The notes below the pieces were generated by a model. The model worked only from the letters and a program-made list of their open reading frames with translations. It had not been told where the DNA came from and did no database searches. Below, piece after piece: positions 11,893-23,907 of a DNA stretch of 64,000 nucleotides (positions within the stretch are counted from its first letter, which is position 1; every line of letters starts with the position of its first letter). The stretch comes from Rhizoctonia solani. Lineage: Eukaryota; Basidiomycota; Agaricomycetes; Cantharellales; Ceratobasidiaceae. The translations under genes were made by a program, and so were the position numbers. The stretch is from assembly GCF_016906535.1 (NCBI RefSeq), contig NC_057380.1:1364001-1428000 (forward strand), read 5' to 3'.

Positions 11893-13434
11893 GGGCCGAG
11901 GAGTCCGATAAATGTATTCGATGCTATTTATGAGGTTTCCATTAGCCAAATGAATACTGTATGTTCAATATCGACTGGACGGCGTGATTAATCGACGAAG
12001 TATCTCTCAGACGGTGATAAATGTACGGTATCAATGTATTTGTAATGAGAATAGCAAGGTCTACCAGGGGAGGCAAAGTGCCCGTAAAATAAAGGGTACA
12101 TACATGCACGATAATGGACGTTAACCTAGGCAGACATAGCGATCATACGAGCTCAAAAGGAGGATCCCTTCATTTTGGCGAGATATAGTAAATTATGTCT
12201 ATTGAAATGTTTAGATTGAGGGTGCCGATGTTGGTTTTGGAGTGTTACCTGGCCCAAGTAGGCAATGATCCAGTGTTCTCACCGACCATCATTTGGATGG
12301 ATGACTTGACATTAAATGATTCATTCTCTTGCGCCGTTTGAAACAGACGCAAAAACTATGGGGTCCTGTGAATACCAGTGTTGATGACACCTCGTGATCG
12401 TGATCAGGGGGTGAGCGATGTGGCGAGGTAACAATCGGTCTGAACGAGCGACTTAGTATTCGGTACGCAAAACAGGCAGTATCTAAAATGAAACAACCAT
12501 AGTTATGGAAAAGTAGGTTATTACCAAGCTCAAGTATTGGACTTTATCTCAATGACCTGGACGCATATAGCCACTGGATTGTACGACCATTCACTATAGA
12601 TTCAACATTTGTCTTAGGGACTGGGTACCCAGTAAATTTTTTTTACATCAAACCTATACTACCCTGGATAATCAATACCCTGGGTGAAACGTGGGTCGTC
12701 ATTCCCATCAATTGTATGTAGTTTGAGTCTCTGGAATCCACTGCGTCATCAGCGTGGTAATTACATCGACATGTGCATAAAGAGTGACGTCGTCATGATC
12801 GACCCGATTCAATACCGTGCGGTCTGATTGCCTTTGCTCGTCCGTGAGTAGAGATGAGGCGTATCGTTTCGTTTGGTCATGTCTAAGCTGATGCGATTAC
12901 GGGAATATAATACGTAGACGACGGATATGACATGTTCTATCCGACCCGATGTTACGTTGTTTTAAGGGGTGGAGATGTTTCTTCAATAAAATTATATTTA
13001 TAGCGTTGCTAGTACCAAAAATTCTTGCCGATGTACTATTCGTGTTACGAGGTGCGTGCGAGGAATATTAATGTATAGCAAACCGCATGCCAAGGAAAAT
13101 ATAGTGCAATTGATTTGCGAGTTGCGAGCTCAGTTTACACGGTTTATCGTAGATTAATCAGCGGCGCGAGGTGTTTGGCATTCCACGTGACGAGAATATG
13201 GACAAATGGCGGGTCTCGACCCGATGGCTAGGCTCGGAAGCGCCAAGTTGAGAATCGATTGGGGGGCACGCGTGTGGCCTGAAGCCTGCTGCGACAAGCA
13301 GGTTCGTCACTGCGATAAACGGTTGGTTGAACTGCCCAGTGCCCTCTCATCACCGCCACCGAGACCGTTGTTGCCAACGACCACTGTATGGTACATTGGC
13401 GCTCGCATAAACTCCGTTCCCATCGACCATTACA
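11893..13434. other. intergenic, 1.5 kb
   Basis: Between the MYND gene and the PDK1-type kinase, both on the plus strand. No open frame with family similarity, no tRNA and no clear repeat was seen; presumably 3' UTR plus kinase promoter. Confidence 0.5.
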
Positions 13435-16400
13435 ATGACTGCCACAGCCCCGTGCATTACCGTCTCAACTAGTTCGCCGGCCAACACACCGGCCGCATCG
13501 AGCACCAACCAATTGGGTGAGTTCAACTCTGATTTGCGTTTTTTTTCTTCTTGGTGTTGTTATTCTTACTGAAGATGGATGGTATGCAGCGCAATTATCG
13601 CGCAATGCATCTGTCATCTCGACGTCGTCGTCATCATCAGCCTCGTCGCTGGTGAACACACCGCAGACACGGCCTCGTCCACTGCGACAGTTTTCGTACC
13701 AACCGTCAAGGCCCCGTTCGCCTACCGATCATCTTCGCGTGCACGTTCTCCCTCTCGTCCCCCGGTCTCGCCCTCCACTCCCCGTGGTTCGAGAGCACCT
13801 CCACCAGTATGGGTTCCCAGAGAGCTCGGCCGCGCAGACAGCGACGACGACAGCGATAGCGTATTGCCAGCTCTTGCTCCTCCATCTTCTCGCCGAGGCT
13901 CGGAATCTCGTATGCGGGCTCAGTCTCGCAAGGGCTCAGTCAGCACAGTCCGTCGATGCGAGCAGCCTGAAACACCCATCATCTCCCACTCTCGAGGTCC
14001 ATCGCTGTCTGAATTCGCACCTCCTGCCAGCCCGAAAAGTCCACCCGGTCTGCTTGCTGGGAGTCCCAAGATCATTCCACGTGCTCTTGTCGGCCCTGGA
14101 AAACGCAGCCGAGTTCCAAGTACGGCATCGAGCGCCGCTGTATTGGCTGGCCAGCTCGAGGTTGTCGGTGGTCCATCCCAAGTTCAGACGAGTTCCAGTC
14201 TCAACCCCAACGTACCATCCGCTGTCTCACGCACAGCAGCACCATCTCCCACTCCTCCACCCACAGGACGTAAACGCCGCACCCAATCCACGTCAACAAC
14301 CAAGGCTCGGTCACGTTCCACTTCGGCCGCCCCACGTCAGCGACAGGCCGTCAGCGCCGCCGATTTCGAATTTGGTCCCGAACTGGGCAGTGGAAGTTAT
14401 AGTACCGTCGTCAAGGCATGGCTCAAAGGCAATACTGGCGCAAACAGCTCGAGTGCACCAGGCGTTATGGGTGGAATAGCAGGCGTGCTGGAAGTGGGAA
14501 TAGCGATCCCCATCTCAAGGTCTATGCCGTCAAGGTTTCTGATAAGCAGTATCTCATCAACAAGGGCAAGGTTCGTGCTTGCCAAGCCATTCAAGCTCCA
14601 AAAGCTCACCCTTCAACTCTTGCAGGTCAAGTACGCCAACGTCGAGAAATCCGCCCTTGCCCTCCTCGGTGCGGGAAACCAGCATCGCGGGCACCCAGGC
14701 GTTGTCAAATTACACTGGACGTTCCACGATCCTACCAGTCTCTGTAAGTCGCTCGCATCTGTTTTCACCTACCTGTACCTGTGCCTGCAATGTGTATCCG
14801 TGCCGGTCCCGAAAACAAGCCTGCTTGCTGTGGGGCCTCTTTCCCCTCATCTCCCGCGGTGGTTCCTTTTAACTTCCCCGCATTATCTGCCATGTCGATC
14901 ATTCGTCATAGCTTGTGCCGACAAGCCAGGCACTTCAAATCTTGTTTATGCTAAACGCGAGGTGTTCCCGCCAATAGAACACTGCCTATTCCTATCCTGT
15001 GAATAGCATGCCCTCTTGCGTTCCTATCTCCCATCCCCTCGGAAAACTCCTTTCTTCTCCTTATTTCATTTCACCAACTTGCCGATGACTGATCTCCTTC
15101 TTTCTGTTCACGCGCCTTACTTCCCTTGACGAATCTGCCGTAAACACACCTTGCTCTTGCATCCTACAATAAATAACCTACACATCCTCCCTGAAAATCG
15201 CCCCACAACCCCACATGATGTATATTCAACATATACGCCAATCTTGCCGCCCGCACTGTCGTCTCCAATGACAATTCACAATGGTGGCGGATATCACCTT
15301 CTCGGCACATCGTGTCCTGTGCGGCTTTATTGCTACTTCCACTTTCCTTGATGCGGGTGGCTGCCCTGGCGCCTCGTTGTGCTCGAATCTTCAATCGCAT
15401 GATTGGCATCCAATTAACGCATTCTTTCCCACCGCAATCTCTTCCTGTCGTGCAGATTTCGTCCTAGATCTCGTGCCCAATGGCGAACTTCTCGACCGAA
15501 TCAAGAAGCTTGGCAGCCTTACTTCGGAAGGCGCTCGTTACTATACTGCTCAAATCGTCGATGCCGTAGGATGGATGCACAACCTCGGGGTCATACACCG
15601 GTTAGTGCTAGCAGTGTTCGTAAACACCGAGAATTGCTTGGTTGATACTTCCGTATAGCGATCTCAAGCCCGAAAACATCTTGCTGGACGAGGGATTCCG
15701 AGTGAAGATCACTGATTTCGGTAGTGCTCGGATAGACCCAATGGAAGGACAAGGGGGAGGAGTAACCAACCCCAGCAGCGTTGGACCTTCCAGCACAGCC
15801 AATGGCGCGGTCGATTCGGTCGTGGACCAGCCGCGCGCAAGTTCGTTTGTGGGGACTGCCGAGTACGTCAGCCCCGAGTTGTTGATCAACAATGTGACGA
15901 GTCGAAGGTGAGCACAACAGCTTTTGCCTTTTTTCTAAATCCTCAATGGTGCTGATTTGGGGTCGGTGTGGTTCAGCTCGGATATATGGGCGATCGGATG
16001 TATCTTGTTCCAAATGTTGGCCGGGCGTCCTCCGTTCAAAGGCGGTTCCGAGTACCTTACTCTTGAACAAGTCAAGCGCTCGAGTACCAGGTGCCAGAGC
16101 ATTTCGATTCCGTCGCGGAGGAACTTGTCAAAAACATTCTGGTGAGCCAACTTCTCAATTGACCTGGACTAATATTAATCATGGAGGGATCTATCTTTCT
16201 CGTCTTGTGCTGACCGCGCCTCACAGGTACTGGAACCTACCGCACGCCCGACCATTGCAGCCATTCGTAGCCACCCGTTTTTGGCGGATACTGTGTGGGA
16301 AGACCTATGGACGTCCCCAGCACCACCTATGGAATCTGGCCCTTGTAAAGGCCCACCTCCGCCCGAGTCCCAATGGAGTTCGAATCCGATGAAGACGACG

Positions 16401-17617
16401 ATTGGAATCGGTTTGTTGACGGAAGCAATGAAGAAGAGGGAGGGCCCAAGGATGTCAGCTCCTACATGGCACGAATGGGCTACTTTGGTCCCGGTGCCCT
16501 GCCTCAGCAAAGCACGAGCAGCGAACCTACTCCACGTGCGACCGAGCCCAGTTACAACTTCCAAGACTACAGGTTTGGGGAAGTGTCGACTGTGCCTATC
16601 CCTGCTACTGCAGAAACTTCGCTGCTCTTGCAAGCCGAACCGGCCCCGCACTCTCGTTCGTCTATCCCGCCGTCGCTACCGCCCATCTTATCCCCAGGGT
16701 TGAGCACTCTTGAAAACGAAATCGCGGTCGAGGACGATGATTATGTGCCCGAGCTCCAGTCGAAAGAACAGCGTATACGAACAGACCCATTGCGAGCGTC
16801 TCATTCGTCTACCATCTCGGGTGCTGGAACGGCAAGTTCTTCAGAAGGGAGCCCTCTCGGTTCCACGGTCGGAACAGCACGCACCGGAAGCGGAGAACGC
16901 ATGCCTGCTGCGGGTGGGGATGTTGAGGGTTTGAGGACTGCGTTGGCCGTCATGGGACTGGGTAGTGACTCAGAGCGACTGTGAGTAGTTTCAAAGAAAG
17001 CAAGTTTAGAGCTTCGTATTGATTCAGGACTCTTAGGACGTCTGCGCTCGCGCCAGGCGAAGCCCCCATGTTCATGAGCAGCATCTTGTCGCGGCCGCGG
17101 CATCGACTGACGGCCGTCCTCCCCTCCAAGCGCCGGATTCTTATACTCACTACTACACCGCGCCTGTTGTGTATCAAGGAGGAACGCGATCGGGTGGTTG
17201 TTAAATTCGCCTTGTTGTTTTCTGGTCGCGAAGCACCTCAACCGCCGTCCAACGCACGGGGCCGGTCTATAGCCAGATGGAAGCAGCAACCCTCCACGTC
17301 GTCCGCATCTACTCAGAGCACAGATCGTGGGTCAGAAGCGGACGGAGAGCAGGACAATCCCACAGAGGAGACATTCAGAATGTGGAGACCAAGGGGGAGA
17401 AGAGTTTTATTATTCAGACTGTGAGTATCTAACCGGTTCTGGATTCCCCCCAAGGTACTTACGAATTGGTCCATAGCTGTCCAAGATTTATACCTTTGTA
17501 GCAGATAATTCAGAAGAAGCCCAACGATGGGTCCAACAAATCAAGGCCGTCCAGCAGGCCCAAATTCAACGCCGACGTAGTAGCAGGCTCTCAACTCGGC
17601 CGACTGTCATCGTTTGA
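13435..17617 (+). CDS. PDK1/Pkh-type AGC protein kinase
   Basis: Serine/threonine kinase that in fungi phosphorylates the activation loop of other AGC kinases and responds to sphingolipids. Exons: 13435-13516, 13590-14570, 14626-14743, 15456-15600, 15659-15907, 15977-16141, 16227-16980, 17028-17420, 17477-17617. A Ser/Pro-rich N-terminus of about 290 aa precedes the kinase domain: glycine loop GSGSYSTVVKA, VAIK-type lysine in VYAVKVSDKQ, KYANVEKSAL, HPGVVKLHWTFHDP, catalytic HRDLKPEN, DFGSA, and FVGTAEYVSPELL, typical of PDK1. A C-terminal PH domain follows (KRRILILTTTPRLL to EKSFIIQT and AQRWVQQIKAV) with a low-complexity insert. One base seems missing near 13730, 14498, 16074, 16375 and 17370; with these five the exons total 3033 nt, 1010 aa. 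The third intron is 712 nt, far longer than the others. Confidence 0.88.
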
Positions 17618-18135
17618 ACTTTTCATAACAAATGGATTTTCTTCTTATGAGAGATACCTACTAATATGGAAACATGATTGATCTAGCCTGGCAAGTTTGT
17701 AGTTTTCTTGCTTATCGATTACTGTTTTTGGCACCTAATTTTATGACGGATTTCAATTCAGTACAAATCATGTAGTTATTCTGACCAGTTTGTTGTCGAG
17801 TATCATGTTCATAGTTACAATAATCAATATCATGTGTGTGGAAACTAATGTTCATGTGTGGTTTGGAACTTACGGCTAAATGAGCAGGATGCAGCTTCGA
17901 ATATTCTTGTTTGAGGTTTTAAACTGCGCTGATTCAACAAGGTCCAGTCACAACTTTCAATGGGTACACTTGTCCATGAGCACTAGTATTCAGTACATTT
18001 GTGATAAGCAATATAGCAATGTACAACCCCGTCCCTGATTATTCTAATAGTACTAGTGATGAACCATGGATACCAGAGGATTATAGGAACGAATTGCATT
18101 TAAAGTCCGGATATAAATAAATAAGCTCGGTCGCA
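17618..18135. other. convergent intergenic spacer
   Basis: About 520 bp of AT-rich sequence between the 3' ends of the kinase (+) and the transporter (-). No feature recognised. Confidence 0.5.
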
Positions 18136-20765
18136 TCAAAATCTGATTAGTCGTACTCCTCTATAGTCACCAATTTGCCAAGGGTGGGATTTCCCTGGGC
18201 AAGACATGAACATCCTACTGCGAGGTACGGAAAGCGCTTCGCTGATTGCTTCTACTATCTAAACAAATCAATGCAAGTAAGCCAACTATCTGGTGTGGAA
18301 AGCTCAACACATACCACCGGACTAAAAGATCCGCGAACAAATACAAGATCTATGGTTACAGACGGAAAAAGTTCCTCGAGAAGTCGGATGTTTGCCTGAA
18401 GCTCGAGTACAATCATCCCGTCCGTGTAAGCATGTGCGACAATCACACGGTCAGTGATTTCGTTGTCTTGGATATACGTCACAGCTCGCATTAAATGATT
18501 AATCTGATGACTGTGTTAGCAACTGGTACTGTCGTAGAAGCGACACTTACATGCTCGTCTTTGACCCAGAAGACGACGGGATGTTTTCGGAAATGTTTCA
18601 TCCAGCGAACGACCAAACGGTCAAGTTTCCACCCCCGAAACATTTTAGTCTGGTCCATTGCCCACAGCATTATTCGCGCCACTTTCAAACGGGAGCTAGG
18701 AAGTAAAATTCCCAGCAGTGTCAACGTGAAACATATGGCAAATAATCCTAGCGTTCGAGGACTATCACGAGAGTGTGAGAAAAGTGAGATTGCTATGTAA
18801 ACAGCAACTTACTCTTGGATAATGTTTCCTATTAGGATGGCCAACATTACTATGATACCCAGTACTGCGGTCCACATGGATGACTTGTATGCCCTTGGTA
18901 ATCTATCCAACGAGAACTTGAGTAAAAGGCAAGATGTACTGTACTGAATACCATTTTCATATATTATCTTCTCCAATAGATATAGCACTCACAAGGAGCA
19001 TAGTAGATACGAATGCCGCTGAAACCATAGTCGAAACGGTCGAGAGTGAGAAAGCTGACGAAAAATAGACAGCTATGGAGATGACAACAAACAGGATGAC
19101 GGGCAGATATGTAGCTTCCATTGCAGGAAGTGGGTGCAGAAACAACTGAGGAAGTACTCTCTCCCTGAAGCAGATTTCATAAGTTCGCAAAGTGTATGAG
19201 GTCTATCAGTAGACCTTGGCTTACCGAGCTAGAGCTTCAACAAGATTACACCCGGTAACAACTCCAGCAAATATACCAACGGAAAAAACGAGCAAACAGT
19301 CAACCACAATTACGACCCTCATTGGCTTCCCAAGAGACACTTCGGCCAGAACAGCAAGTAAATTGTCCGTCTTCATGATAACCTCATTTGGAAGTAACGC
19401 ATATACCAGCAGGACCAACGGAACATTCAGGATCAGAGACATGATGAGCAAGTTTCGAAGGGCCTGTCCATAAGACCCAGGCTTTATGCTTTGATATACC
19501 CAGGTGAGCACTCAAAGCCTGAAACACGTTATTAGTATTACAAAAGTCACATTTGGGGCCTACATACCCGTAATTCCTACACAGACCCCAATGTAGATTG
19601 AACGGGCTATCCTGGCCGCGCCCGTTGGTCGTAGTTCCCAATTATGGCGTATCATATCTGTGCCGGTATGTGTCCACGCGATGGTCGATCCCACCATGAG
19701 CACTGCCATTACAACCATCTAGGGTAATTTCAATCCCAAGTGTATGCGCTGAATAGTTGAAATGATACATACATGAATGATAGTAATGACCAAAGTCAGT
19801 TTACCGCTTTCACGAAGTGTGAATAAAGCGAAAAGGGCGATCAATACCAATAAATAAATTCCAATGGTGTGGTCAGTTGCGGGTATTTCCGGAAACTCCC
19901 CCTTGACGTACGCTCCCGCAGCGGCTGCACTGACAACACTTGCAGCCACAGCATCGATTAATGTAGTGGTAGCACCAATCGCCGCAAGTGTTCTTCCAGA
20001 AGATTGCAATAGATAAACATAGTTGGTCCCGTTCAGCCTAAAAGCGCTACCAAGTTCCAGAAGTATTGGTCGATATATCGTCATTATCAGGCATGCAACG
20101 AGCAGAGAGATGGGCGAGAATATTGAAGCCACCGCCGCCATCGCAGGGAATGTATAAAAAGCAGACCCAACGATCCCATTTCCAGATAAGGAGCTGGATC
20201 GAAATTGACCTGAATACCGGTATATTCTAGTTAAACGACGAACATCAACTCGACACATGATCCAACTAACCCATCTGTCGTTCAGGTTTGTTTATACGAG
20301 CATGCGCCTGGAGCATTTGTCCTGGTGTAAGCTCGAGGCAAGATACCGAACCCCAATTACTAAAAGCCAAACAATTAGGCTGGGAAAAATGGGTGAGTTT
20401 TGTAGCCACACCTGAGTTCCCATCCGTTTCCTATGTGTGTAAAGCGTGAGGGGCTAGAAGTAATCTTTAGGTCTCGGTTCTCTCTCGTCCTGGGTCTACG
20501 GGCAGCCTGAAAGTTTTGGAGGACAGTGAGTAGTCGCGAGCCAAATGTTGTATGATTTACTAACTGTTTCAAAGTGGGACTCTGAAAAATCCGGGAGAAG
20601 TCGAGTCTCCACTTCCTCGACGGTGACGCTGGCTGGTTCGTCTCTGGGACCCTGATGATCAAAATAAACAGAAAGCATGTCCGGCGCGAGTGAGAATGCT
20701 TTTCTCGGAGCCTTCTCATCGCTCGGCGGCCATTCGCTTAGAGTCTCAGAGTCTCTCGACTCCAT
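18136..20765 (-). CDS. APC-superfamily amino-acid transporter
   Basis: Multi-pass plasma-membrane permease of the amino acid/polyamine/organocation superfamily; substrate not predictable. ATG 20765 opens an acidic cytosolic N-terminus. The first membrane block has the APC pattern LSGNGIVGSAFYTFPAMAAV; others include IGIYLLVLIALFALFTL, LLIMSLILNVPLVLLVYALL and YLPVILFVVISIAVYFSSAF. The segment GFECSPGYIK is the family's conserved loop. A soluble C-terminal domain follows (ITDRVIVAHAYTDGMIVLEL, SVTIDLVFVRG). At least nine short introns; early exons are 20565-20765 and 20412-20506. One A seems missing near 19490 (IK to SIKPGSYGQAL). The junction near 18745-18810 does not join cleanly and may hold another error. 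The stop at 18136-18138 depends on a proposed intron at about 18257-18306. Confidence 0.85.
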
Positions 20766-21183
20766 CAGCTTTGATGTACGACGACGATAAGGAATGAAAA
20801 TGAAGGAACGAAAAGGAACGTAGGTTTGCTATTTCGGAAGTAGCGAGCTAACAAGAAAATGCGCTTCGGGGTGATCTGGCGGGGCGAAGAGACGCGTTGT
20901 AGAATTCTAAGCGTTGTAAACCCACATCGTCGTCCAAATTGGATAAAAGTCGGGCAGGGTTCACAACATCTTGGCGGCCTGAAAGAGCAGTTTGGACAGC
21001 CTGAAAGGCCTTCTAAGTCTGGACTGTGTAAGCCTCTTCCACGTGACTTGGCGTGCGCCCTCTGAAAGACTTCGTTCGACACTTGGTACCTCGACACGGC
21101 TAAACAGCCTCATCGGAGCCGAACGGAGAGACTTCATGGTATAAAAGATTGGTCTTATATAGATTGAATGGCCGTTAAATACA
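20766..21183. other. intergenic spacer between two minus-strand genes
   Basis: About 420 bp holding the promoter of the APC transporter and the 3' region of the next gene. No feature recognised. Confidence 0.5.
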
Positions 21184-23487
21184 TCATACGGCCTTTAGTT
21201 GAGCATGAAGCCAGCCAACAGCAGCCAGTGGCCCCGCCCTTCTCACAACCTCGTCAACCTGGTTCTCGAATTGGCCCAGAGTTTCAGTGACAGGTAGTTT
21301 GGAGTCGAGGGCACCAAACTGAATGCGAGTGCCTCGTGGTGCAGTAGGATCGTATGAAGCCATGAGCTGAACCACAGATGGTACGCCACCTTTACAGGGA
21401 ACGGGGAATTGAAGTAGAAGGGACAAGGGCGCTGACCCCGTAGAAATGTTCATCTGTGTAGGAATCGAAAGGAATTTTCCTGAAACATATGTGAGGCGAC
21501 CCGGGTTGATTCCGTAGGGGTGGGATATCACGTACCAGAAAGCAGATTTTCCAGTCCTGGCGCCTCCAAAGTGTCTGTGTGCTGGGGTGTTTCTTCCCAG
21601 ACGTAGGATGAAATCGTGTTGTTCAGCCAACATTGTTCCCGAACGATCTAGAGAAGCTCAGCACAACTCGATAACCTAATCCGGGCGCGAGACCAACCTC
21701 CAGTATCGTCCATACTTCGGCCATATTCCGTACTCGTACTCGCCCGAGTACAAATCCTGCTTCATTAGGAACTCGGAGTGTCAAATGAATAGGAGGGTAC
21801 AATCGGTTGGGTGACGTCTAGACGGCAGTATTTGGGTCAGAGAAGCTTGGTTCATAGTGATTTAACGTACTTGTGTCGTGTACAGATGCTCTGTTATTAT
21901 TCGAGAACGCTTCTGAAGCTAAAGGTCGACCTTAGCTCTGAGAGTTCAGTGAGTTGCCAACCTTCTTACCAGCATGCTGACCCATCCAGGATTCTCTCCA
22001 CTTATCAGGCCCATGCCGAGGTTCATGAATCCCATACCAGAGAGTGTGACATCAATGTCACCCACATGTCCTAAAGCTTGCACTAGAGCTTGCATCGCAC
22101 TGCGTCGCATGACTAGTCCCTTGGCGCCAAAGTCTAGTACCCACGAGCTATCTCCGTCAGGTAATGGAAATGCGTGGGATTGTGACGGCATGGATGAGAC
22201 ACCCAGGAGTGGGAAGTATGGTATACGTGGAGGTGTGGGGTGAGTGGGTTCAGAATTAGACTGATTGCCAGATACAACGATCAAATTGCAGGTAGTAATG
22301 CCAGGCGGCGTAGGATGCTGGGCTACAAATCGCCGTAACAGATTGTTTGGGATGTCGATGTTAGGCTGGGGGTCTGAGGGGGGACCCTCGACATGGTTTG
22401 TGGACGCCTTGAGAAGGCTCAGGTACGATATAGGAGTCATGCCAATTAGGAATGAGATGCTAGGAGAATTGAGGTTGATCAGCGGAAACGCATGAGCACG
22501 TCGTAAGAATATGTCAAGTGGTGCTTTGGGGGCCCCTAATTGGCTGAAGCAAGAAGTAAGCATGAGATCTACACTGAGGCCGATAAATTTGCCAACCTGG
22601 CAAGTCCTGCTGCTTCCTGACACGCCAGATCTATTACTTTGGGAGACAGTATCCCGACCTCCGCAAACCATCGCGCGCCGGTTCCCCCATTTTTGGCCTC
22701 TTGAGCAGCCTGCGAATCTAAAAGCATGATATACCGTATGTGCGCCATAACGCGCCATGCCAACTGGGCAGCTTTTGTGGCATCAGCACCTTCTCTAGTA
22801 ACCTCATTAATGTATGCAGTGATATCGGCCCCAAGAAGGTCTTCCACGGTGTTAGGTGGCTGGGTTACCGGGGCGGACTCTGATGTTGTGGGATAGGACG
22901 ATTTTAACGAGACGAGTCGAATGGAATGATGGTCGGCTCCTGCAACTGATTTTTCAAACGTGAGGTCCAGGACAACTGCGGAGCCCGCACAAGTGAGGGT
23001 GTTTTGGCCGTTCTCATCGCTTTGATACTTCCATTTTGGCACTCTTGGCCCATATTTCAGCTCGTGATAGGATAAAATCTGGACGAAGTTTAGGATCCAA
23101 CGGAATATCCTCAACCCAGTGATGACCCTGGTCAGGTAAAAGCTCGCCCGCCCGCTGACTCAGATCTTGACGCTGGCTGAGTTCTTCTCAAACCGAACTC
23201 ATTATTGATTTATAGAAGGGACGTACCTCGAAGACAACTTGATCGTGTGTGGCATGTTCTTTCAGCAAGGAAATAATCTTGGAATCGGAAACCGGTAGCA
23301 TGGTTACTAGAGCATTAGACACTGACTGGGTCACATCCAGGATCTCTCTAAGAAATTGCTGAGATGGTGCCCTTGTCGCATAGGCATGCATATCCTGAGG
23401 GTCTGAGGATGGCAGCGCCGCGCCAACTCGGAGTAAGAGGTTATCTATAGCCCCTAACACAGTGGATGATTTATTTGTTGAAGCCAT
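21184..23487 (-). CDS. probable Mediator complex subunit 1 (Med1)
   Basis: ATG 23487 (MASTNKSSTVLGAIDNLLLR), stop 21184-21186, several short introns. Stretches that resemble the fungal Med1 family are TLTCAGSAVVLDLTF followed by HHSIRLVSLKSSYP, and the block HLTLRVPNEAGFVLGRVRV with MAEVWTILEIVREQCWLNN. Med1 belongs to the middle module of Mediator, which links activators to RNA polymerase II. No enzyme motif, signal peptide or membrane segment is present, consistent with a nuclear structural protein. One A is missing near 23022 (AKMEVSK to SDENGQNT) and one base near 22573 (LANLSASV to DLMLTSCF). Late exons encode LYPPIHLTLRV, then the QCWLNN block, and end in GWLHAQLKAV. Similarity was judged from memory, so the family call is tentative; the existence of a gene is not in doubt. 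Confidence 0.55.
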
Positions 23488-23907
23488 CGGTTCAAGGCAA
23501 AAGAATAGAAATAGGTAGCTTGAGCAGCACTCTAAAAGCAGGCTCTATCCACCAAGCGTCTTAATAAGTAGTTCTCACGGTTCAGGCTATGACAACAAGT
23601 CTACAGCGACCGTAGTATCAAGCACCCAAACAAACCCAGTTCAAGGTTAATCGATTATATAAAGCTCAGCTAGAGTATATCAACAGACGGTGTTAGCAAG
23701 ATGGTGGTGAGTCCAGGACCGGAACGCAAATCCAGTGAGGTCAGGGACACCTAAGGAGGAGGTGGTCAGGACGTGAAGTCGCGTCAGGCACAGCGCTTAA
23801 GAAATGGATCTAGTTAGCACCTCAAGCCGCACCAATTTGCATCCGAAGGATTCCGTCGGACAATCCAGACAGGTCCATCGTTGCTACACGCACTCCCGCC
23901 GCCCAAA
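23488..23907. promoter_or_regulatory. divergent promoter Med1-like / RACK1
   Basis: 420 bp between two start codons pointing away from each other, so both promoters must lie here. A TATA-like TTATATAAA occurs near 23655 on the RACK1 side. Confidence 0.55.

Noticed and set aside
13517..14479. 320-codon plus-strand frame as a separate gene
   Set aside because: Only its first part is the real kinase N-terminus; the rest is the wrong frame after a one-base deletion near 13730.
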